The notes beneath the pieces were generated by a model. The model saw only the letters and a program-made list of their open reading frames with translations. It was not told where the DNA came from and did not search any database. Made by a program: the position numbers and the translations under genes. DNA of 58,361 nt, from positions 369,360 through 427,720 of the forward strand of contig UBXM01000001.1 of assembly GCA_900469445.1 (NCBI GenBank). The letters are read 5' to 3'. Below are positions 53,201-58,361 of the stretch, piece after piece (position 1 is the first letter of the stretch; each line of letters opens with the position of its first letter). The stretch is from Hyphomicrobiales bacterium. Its GTDB lineage: Bacteria; Pseudomonadota; Alphaproteobacteria; Rhizobiales; Rhizobiaceae.

Positions 53201-53539
53201 GGTGAAGGCGGCTCCTTCCGCGCGCCGATGGCGATCGCCGTGATCGGCGGCATCATCGTCTCGACCGTGCTTTCGCTGCTCGTCGTCCCTTCGTTTTTCC
53301 TCATCATGGACGATCTGTCACGTCTGCTCGGCCGGCTGTTCGGCCGGTTCGTCGGCCGGAAGGATGACGAGGAGCTGTTGTCGTCGCAAGAAGTCGCTCA
53401 TCAGACGCAGCAAAATCGTCGCAGCCTGAAGGAACTCGAGGAACGTTTGAGCCGTCTGGAAAATAACGGGAAATCAAATAGTTCTGGCGCATCGACCGGC
53501 CATGGAGGGCTCCGGCTGCCGCCGACGGCGGCCGAGTAG
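50213..53539 (+). CDS. RND efflux pump, inner-membrane subunit
   Basis: A 1108-residue proton-driven drug efflux transporter of the HAE/AcrB type. The opening IRNPIAPLLGFALLLVVG and the twelve hydrophobic segments are clear; the proton-relay aspartate pair is in ILVDDAIVEIENIARH, and the later helix carries NAILLVDFAIEMKRHG. The last 60 residues, after the final membrane segment, are a charged coiled coil (NRRSLKELEERLSRLENNG) not found in AcrB, so the protein is about 60 residues longer than usual. No TolC-type or TetR gene is adjacent. Confidence 0.93.
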   Translation: MNFSAWSIRNPIAPLLGFALLLVVGLQSFYALPITRFPNIDVPVVSITVTQSGAAPAELEMQVTKEIEDAVASISGIDEIQSTVTDGQSLTTVVFRIEKPTEEAVQDTKDQIDKIRSDLPADIEEPIVTKVDVEGQAIQTFAVSSPNMTLEELSWFVDDTITRDLQGQAGIGRIDRYGGSDREVRIALNPAKLDAYGITAADVNTQIKGTNVDLGSGRGQVAGNEQAIRTLGDARNVQQLADTNIALSNDRFVKLSELGRVTDTYEEQKSFSRFNGNPSVTFAVFRAKGASEVSVAETVAEGLDGIRKAHPDVAIEMVDDSVYFTYGNYEAALHTLMEGSILAVIVVFLFLRNWRATLIAAVALPLSAIPTFWIMDLMGFSLNLVSFLALTLATGILVDDAIVEIENIARHIKMGKTPYRAALEAADEIGLAVIATSFTIIAVFVPVSFMPGVPGQYFIQFGLTVAFSVFFSLAVARLITPLMAAYLMRAEDGREDDHHDNDGWLMKAYTRVVTATTRKWYWRYATLLAAIAFLAGSLALLSQVPGSFLPPDDSSRVVLSLELPPNATLEETDAVSTSVYDAVKDIDGVESVFTLGGASPKGDLELRRATVRIILQNIDHSLLKTIVNKGFGAIPLIGDLLPKLPEHGRTRPQWDVEKDIFAAVRAIPDVRISKVNDRAERELSFNFLSSSEDDLNNAVGLLESRLRASPILVNVSSEGALPRPELQIRPRMAEASRLGITPQQISETVRVATIGDIDANLAKISLDSRQIPIRVQTSLDVRRDLQSIRNLKVKTASGTMVPLYSVADIDYSEGPSSIKRNDRNRVVSIGSDVPFGTALDTSTAEFKRIVDETELPPTVRLAESGDAKVQAEMQQSFGNAMLMGLMLVLVVLILLFKDVIQPFTILFSLPLAIGGVAVALIATQNALSMPVLIGILMLMGIVTKNAILLVDFAIEMKRHGLERVHAMVEAGRKRARPIIMTSIAMSAGMLPSAMGVGEGGSFRAPMAIAVIGGIIVSTVLSLLVVPSFFLIMDDLSRLLGRLFGRFVGRKDDEELLSSQEVAHQTQQNRRSLKELEERLSRLENNGKSNSSGASTGHGGLRLPPTAAE

Positions 53540-53602
53540 GCGCTCATCCGGGACAGCAAGTCAGGTCTGATTGTCTGACAACAACTCAAATTACGTGGCT
53601 GA

Positions 53603-53616
53603 TTGATCAGTATCAA
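53603..53616. promoter_or_regulatory. Anaerobox upstream of the Crp/Fnr gene
   Basis: TTGAT-CAGT-ATCAA is a perfect match to the FNR/FixK/FnrN binding site. It lies 79 bases before the start of the Crp/Fnr regulator and is the only perfect copy I noticed in the window. Confidence 0.75.
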
Positions 53617-53694
53617 ATCCCCCATTTCTTCTCGCGTTATCTTTGCCGTCAAATATTCGGCAATTGATCGCAAAAAAAGGGAAGAGATCGCGAG

Positions 53695-54378
53695 ATGAAC
53701 AGCAGCCTGAAACTCAGCAATCGGGACCGGGCAGTGCTCATGAAAGCACCGTTTCTGGCGGGGCTGGGCAACAGTGCCCTTGTCCGGCTGATGTCCATGA
53801 TGACGATCAGCACGCTCCCGGCCCGCAAGTTCGTATTGCGCGAAGGGGAAAGCGCCGACGCTTTCTACTGTGTTTTGAACGGTTATGTCCGGCTTTTCCG
53901 GCTGAGCCGTGAAGGTCGCGAAGCCGACATCATGGTCTGCGCCCCCGGCGATACATTTGCCGAGCACCTGCTGTTCAGCGAAAATGTCTATCGCTGCAAT
54001 GCCCAGACGGCAGAACCGGCAACCCTGGCCCGTTTCGACATGCAGGCCGTGCGCGACCTTGCCCAGCACGACCCGGAAATCGCCAAGGCGCTGATCGCCG
54101 CCGTCTCCCGCCATCTCGTCGGCACGATGGATTGTATCGCCAACGATCGCCTGTTCACGGCGCCGCAGCGGGTCGCCAACTATATCCTCAGCCGTTGCCC
54201 GGCCGACGGAAGCTCGGCTTCGATCCGCCTGCCGTTCCAGAAGAGCCTGCTCGCCGGCATGCTCGGGCTTGCACCGGAAGCGCTGTCGCGTGCCTTCTCC
54301 AGCCTGCGCCGCGTCGGCGTCACGGTCAGGGGCCGCATCATCCAGGTCGGAGACGTCCAGGCACTCAGGAACATCTAG
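53695..54378 (+). CDS. Crp/Fnr-family regulator, FixK-like specificity
   Basis: A 227-residue regulator: a cyclic-nucleotide-binding-like domain (RKFVLREGESADAFYCVLNGYVRLFRLSREGREADIMVCAPGDTFAEHLLF) and a C-terminal winged helix. The recognition helix reads PEALSRAFSSLRR, with the E195-xx-S198-R199 pattern that recognises TTGAT half sites. The N-terminal iron-sulfur cysteines of FNR are absent, so it is of the FixK or NnrR/DNR type. A perfect anaerobox is upstream, so it is probably under FNR-type or its own control. Confidence 0.85.
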   Translation: MNSSLKLSNRDRAVLMKAPFLAGLGNSALVRLMSMMTISTLPARKFVLREGESADAFYCVLNGYVRLFRLSREGREADIMVCAPGDTFAEHLLFSENVYRCNAQTAEPATLARFDMQAVRDLAQHDPEIAKALIAAVSRHLVGTMDCIANDRLFTAPQRVANYILSRCPADGSSASIRLPFQKSLLAGMLGLAPEALSRAFSSLRRVGVTVRGRIIQVGDVQALRNI

Positions 54379-54550
54379 AGCATGTCTGCCGACAAGTGGT
54401 CACCGGTTTCGGGACAAAGACATGCGTAAAAAAGGATAGAGCGGCTTCGCCTTTCAACGAAAGGCGGAACTGCATCTAGGCTCGAAGGCGCGCGAGACGA
54501 CGCAGCCTTCGTAGCAGCCTGTTGCCACAGGGGTGTCCGGCGACAGGCGA

Positions 54551-54577
54551 GGCCGGCGTGTCACTAGACCGCCGGCC
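54551..54577 (+). terminator. Terminator between the Crp/Fnr and ureG genes
   Basis: GGCCGGCG / CGCCGGCC 8-bp stem and TTTTT after it, on the plus strand, about 170 bases beyond the regulator stop. Confidence 0.65.
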
Positions 54578-54616
54578 TTTTTCATTTTCCGATAGAGACG
54601 GAAGGATAGGCAGGCC

Positions 54617-55228
<612 letters not shown>

Positions 55229-55513
55229 GAAATGTCCTTTCAGTATGACGAGACAACCATAATGCGGCAGTGGCTCGGCGCAATCGGAAAGTGAACGATC
55301 ATGCCAGGGCCCCTTTCCGGCTTCACGCATTCTCTGCATCGGAAAAGTAAAGTGTCATCCGGATTTCCCGAATTAAGTATATCCTGAGATACCTGTAGAA
55401 AACCGCTCATTCAAATTGTGGTAGCAAGCCAGGACCGTCATAATACGTATTGTAGTTGCATTCTAATATCGCATGCTGAGACTTACCTGAACTGGGAAAA
55501 CGGGGAAATCAGA

Positions 55514-55705
55514 ATGGATTACCAACCGACTGCATCCGCATCTGAAGTATTGGAACAGAGGCACGACTGCCAGAAGGCAGCGGAAGCCGCCCTTTCCAGC
55601 ATGCTCAGAATGCTCGAATCCTACGGCTTCGATCGGCGTGAATTGGTTCTGTCGCTGGCAGACGCGATCGACGACCAGATACTTCTCGTCTCACAGCAGC
55701 ACTGA
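55514..55705 (+). CDS. Small hypothetical protein
   Basis: A 63-residue helical, acidic protein (ASEVLEQRHDCQKAAEAALSSMLRMLESYGFDRRELVLSLADAIDDQIL) of unknown function, in the gap between ureF and ureG on the opposite strand. The ribosome binding site GGGGAAA precedes the ATG. The composition is protein-like; no family recognised. Confidence 0.55.
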   Translation: MDYQPTASASEVLEQRHDCQKAAEAALSSMLRMLESYGFDRRELVLSLADAIDDQILLVSQQH

Positions 55706-55878
55706 CGATAGCGTCAGAGCGAAATCATGCTCGAAAAAGCCTCACGTGGCGCAAAAACCGAACCTGCCGGAGAAACTCGACGGCCGGGAACAGTCGAGCG
55801 CACACGGAACTCAGCCGCGAGCGCCGTCATACGACGGAGCTTTCCGGGCAGCATCGACATAGGCAGGATTTTGACGGT

Positions 55879-56592
55879 TCAGGACCGAAACAGCCGGGAA
55901 TGCTGCGTCTCGTGGCGCAATGACGAAATCTCGGCAAGCACGGTCGCGCCACCCAGGTCATCGAGACTACTGGACACCGCGCGTTGCGAGAGATCGTCTA
56001 TCTGTGCTTCGAGCGCGGCGATGATCGCGACACCCTCCGCCTGGCCGGCGATGCTCAGCCGGATACCGGCAGACACGGCCTGTGCTATGGCGGCGTGAAG
56101 GAAAGCCGCAAGCGCCTGCGCTGAAGCCACGCCATGGCCCGATGCGACAGCCCCGACAGCAACAGGAAACGGCACGTCTTGCGGAAGCCGCTCGAAGACC
56201 GGATGCGGCCATGCGCCGGCAGCGGTTACGAAAGCCTTTCCGAGCGACAGCGTCTCATTGAAACGCTCGGCCGAACCGGCCAGCGCCAGCGCCAGTTCTG
56301 CCACTTCGGCAAGCGCCTTTGCGCTGTCCGCCTGCCGCCAGCCTTCGGCCATCAGCACCGCATCGTTCCACAAGGCCCCGCGGCAAAGCACGGCCGACAG
56401 CCATTCCTGAAGATCTGAAGCGTCTTTGACCAGCCCGTCGGCAACCGCACGCTCAAGCCCGCCCGACCAGGCAAAGCCGCCGATCGGAAAGGCCGGCGAG
56501 AGCCAGGCCATCAGCCGCAGCAATGCCCTTGTATCCAATGCCGCGCCCATAGGCTTGTCCATCGCCGGCTCGACCGGCAGCGCCTGTTCCAT
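55879..56592 (-). CDS. ureF: Urease accessory protein UreF
   Basis: A 237-residue helical chaperone of urease maturation. SPAFPIGGFAWSGGLERAVADG is the family opening, and the segment GHGVASAQALAAFLHAAIAQAVSAGIRL is typical. It acts with UreD and UreG. It starts 12 bases after the ureE stop, in the same operon. Confidence 0.95.
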   Translation of the reverse strand: MEQALPVEPAMDKPMGAALDTRALLRLMAWLSPAFPIGGFAWSGGLERAVADGLVKDASDLQEWLSAVLCRGALWNDAVLMAEGWRQADSAKALAEVAELALALAGSAERFNETLSLGKAFVTAAGAWPHPVFERLPQDVPFPVAVGAVASGHGVASAQALAAFLHAAIAQAVSAGIRLSIAGQAEGVAIIAALEAQIDDLSQRAVSSSLDDLGGATVLAEISSLRHETQHSRLFRS

Positions 56593-56604
56593 CACGATGC
56601 CCGG

Positions 56605-57135
56605 TCAGTCGTGGCGATGACCATGATCATGCCCGTGGTCATGCCCGTGATCGTGGCCATGGTCATGGTCATGCGAATGTCCGCCATGGGAACTATGCGA
56701 ACCATGCGAATGGTAGGCGCCGCGGGCCGGCTGGAATGGCTCCTCGACATCGCTGACACTGGCGCCCAGCCCCTGCAGCATCGAACGGATCACGTGGTCG
56801 CGCAGGATCAGGATGCGGCCTTCCTCGATCTGGGCCGACAGGTGCCGGTTGCCGAGATGCCAGGCGAGTTCGATCAGGTGCAGGGTGTCGCGCGCCTTCA
56901 CCTCGAAGAGCTTTTCGGGCGCCGCCTGCACCTCCACCGTGTCGCCATTATCGAGCACCAGCCGGTCGCCATGGTGGAAGAGCACGGCGTCCTTGAGGTC
57001 GAGCATCACCATATCGCCATTCGACAGATGCAGCAGTTTGCGGCGCAGATGGCGCAGGTCGTGCGGCAGGCTGACGGTATCGATCGGCGGGTCGGAGATT
57101 TCGCCGGCAGGACGGTAGGAATGGATGTGCTGCAT
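56605..57135 (-). CDS. ureE: Urease accessory nickel chaperone UreE
   Basis: A 176-residue protein that stores and passes nickel. The N-terminal domain ([25 protein letters not shown]) and the metallo-domain ([29 protein letters not shown]) are present. The C-terminal 40 residues are a histidine-aspartate tail ([15 protein letters not shown]...), a high-capacity nickel store. First gene of the ureEF operon; the catalytic subunits are not in the window. Confidence 0.95.
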   Translation of the reverse strand: MQHIHSYRPAGEISDPPIDTVSLPHDLRHLRRKLLHLSNGDMVMLDLKDAVLFHHGDRLVLDNGDTVEVQAAPEKLFEVKARDTLHLIELAWHLGNRHLSAQIEEGRILILRDHVIRSMLQGLGASVSDVEEPFQPARGAYHSHGSHSSHGGHSHDHDHGHDHGHDHGHDHGHRHD

Positions 57136-57242
57136 GATGGATAACCCGTTGAACAACAAAATCTTTGCCATCATTGCCAAAGGCAGCGCATCGCACAAGG
57201 GGTAAAACATCCCGCGCCGAACCATGCCGCGTCAGACAGCAA

Positions 57243-57268
57243 AAAGCCCGGCGTGAAAGCCGGGCTTT
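57243..57268 (-). terminator. Terminator of the peroxiredoxin gene
   Basis: AAAGCCCGGC / GCCGGGCTTT with a 6-base loop, followed on the minus strand by TTTTT; about 25 bases beyond the stop codon. Confidence 0.88.
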
Positions 57269-57292
57269 GACAATCTCGGATCGTAAAATGCC

Positions 57293-57835
57293 TTATTCGG
57301 CAGCGATCTTCATGGCCTTGAGGTTCTCAAGGATGTTCTGCGGCGAGGATGCGCCATAAGGGTCGCTCTCGCAATTGTCGGAATAACCTTCTTCCTCGAA
57401 CCACTGCTCGACGACGCCATCGTTGACGATCGCGCCGTAACGCCAGGAGCGCATGCCGAAGCCGAGATTGTCCTTGGCGACCAGCATGCCCATCTTGCGG
57501 GTGAACTCGCCCGAACCGTCCGGAATGACCGTGACGTTTTCGAGGTTCTGGCTCTTCGCCCATGCGTTCATGACGAAAGCGTCGTTGACCGACATGCAGT
57601 AGATGGCATCGATGCCTTCGGCCTGGAAATCACCGAAGAGCTTTTCGAAATCGGGAAGCTGGAAGGTCGAGCAGGTCGGCGTGAACGCGCCCGGCAACGA
57701 GAAGAGCACGACGCGCTTGCCGGCGAAATAGTCGGCCGAGGTAACGTCCTGCCAGCGGAAAGGGTTCGGACCGCCAATAGCCTCGTCGCGAACGCGGGTG
57801 CGAAAAGTGACCTGCGGAACTTTTTTGCCCAGCAT
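57293..57835 (-). CDS. Peroxiredoxin, Prx5-type
   Basis: A 180-residue thiol peroxidase. The peroxidatic cysteine is C55 in PGAFTPTCS, the Prx5-type active-site motif; C80 (YCMSVND) is a possible partner but its conservation suggests a structural role. A third cysteine lies in SDNCESDPYG. It reduces hydrogen peroxide or alkyl hydroperoxides, with glutathione or thioredoxin as donor. It is followed by its own terminator. Confidence 0.92.
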   Translation of the reverse strand: MLGKKVPQVTFRTRVRDEAIGGPNPFRWQDVTSADYFAGKRVVLFSLPGAFTPTCSTFQLPDFEKLFGDFQAEGIDAIYCMSVNDAFVMNAWAKSQNLENVTVIPDGSGEFTRKMGMLVAKDNLGFGMRSWRYGAIVNDGVVEQWFEEEGYSDNCESDPYGASSPQNILENLKAMKIAAE

Positions 57836-58361
57836 CAATGCCTCCATGAAAAATGAACATTCGCCCCGTCCCGGAGCAGATAAGAACGTCTCTAAAGAAT
57901 GTTTCGCCGCAGTGCAGCATCCATCTTGAAAAAATGTCGCAGTGCAAGGCAGCTATTCACAGGAAGCAGGGCTTCAACTTCAGCCCGTCTGCGCTTTCCG
58001 ATGAAAGAGCGAGCGGCTGGATATCAGCAAGATGGAAATCGTTCCGTGCAAGAGACTTCCCCTCACCAACAAAATCTAAGACTTAGCTGAAGCTAAGATC
58101 TTGATTTTGTAACCTCTCCCGCAAAGGGGTGAGGACTGGTCGGCGAAGCCGACGAAACGATCCAGTGAATCGTTTCGAAGGACGAACGCCTTGAGCGCAA
58201 GCGAAAGGCCGGGGACGTTCCCAGCCTCCTTTTCAACAAAACCAACCACTTACCAATTTTTTCATCCCCGCCCTCAAAACCCGTGCCTACAATCATCCCG
58301 TTCCGCTTCGGCTACACCGGCCGCATAACCGGCCAGGCGGGACCGGTGATCGGATGGGCCG
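57836..58361. other. Right-edge intergenic region with repeat
   Basis: No convincing gene. It contains repeat copy 2 (58059-58134), a hairpin CGAAACGATCCAGTGAATCGTTTCG-like (58153-58177), and the promoter region of the peroxiredoxin gene. Bases 58180-58361 show no clear coding. Confidence 0.4.
58059..58134. repeat. Intergenic mosaic palindrome (copy 2, partial)
   Basis: Shares a segment of over 50 bases with the left half of the element at 40278-40459, including the hairpin around CTTAGC and the end of the TTGATTTTGTAACCTCTCCC block. The right half seen in copy 1 is missing, and it ends in GGGGTGAGG. It is on the same strand as copy 1. Confidence 0.75.

Noticed and set aside
57243..57268. 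Possible promoter element beside the peroxiredoxin
   Set aside because: It is a perfect stem with T-run on the minus strand, so a terminator.
58093..58296. Frame at the right edge of the window
   Set aside because: It overlaps the repeat and shows no protein character.

Overview
The window looks like chromosomal DNA of a Rhizobiaceae bacterium (Rhizobium / Agrobacterium / Neorhizobium type). Evidence is a RopA-type porin, a eukaryote-like glutamine synthetase GlnII behind a sigma-54 promoter, a DUF2735 gene next to glnII, a RutR-governed reductive pyrimidine pathway, and GC-rich intergenic mosaic palindromes. No rRNA, complete tRNA, CRISPR array or transposase was seen.

Region 1 (1-17,602) is an accessory island. 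Its right end is a 45-nt copy of the 3' part of a tRNA-Arg(CCG) gene (17,558-17,602), a typical attachment-site scar; the left end lies outside the window. It carries a DUF2958-like gene, a rolling-circle (HUH) Rep protein, a short tyrosine recombinase, two phage 'ABA sandwich'-like small proteins, an ABC binding protein and permease without an ATPase, and a surface-polysaccharide cargo (two hexapeptide acetyltransferases and two KpsS-like proteins, one fused to a GT-A domain). Its most unusual part is a four-gene minus-strand operon (8,015-4,118): a large unrecognised protein, a TGT/DpdA-like transglycosylase split into two ATGA-overlapping ORFs, and a GT-A-like glycosyltransferase. I read it as a candidate nucleic-acid hypermodification module with a sugar-transfer step.

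Region 2 (17.6-28.3 kb) is ordinary core genome: porin, an OmpR-type two-component system, a lipoprotein, a truncated haemoglobin, DUF423 and DUF2325 proteins, an orphan FliN-like protein, a PilZ-like protein, an AcuI-type oxidoreductase and an NTF2-like protein.

Region 3 (28.4-48.8 kb) holds reductive pyrimidine catabolism: preT-preA, then after about 9 kb of other genes rutR, an N-carbamoyl amidohydrolase, dihydropyrimidinase, and an ABC importer (ATPase, two permeases, binding protein). RutR-like operators are visible. The genes between are an orphan HigA, a GlxA-type regulator, a rhodanese, a chemoreceptor, SatP, a YeiE/YeiH-type pair, DUF2735 and glnII. The joint theme is uptake of pyrimidines, their reduction and hydrolysis, and capture of the ammonium by GlnII.

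Region 4 (48.9-58.4 kb) has an RND efflux pair, a Crp/Fnr regulator with a perfect TTGAT-N4-ATCAA box in front of it, urease accessory genes ureE, ureF and ureG without the structural genes, a peroxiredoxin, and a second copy of an intergenic palindromic repeat.
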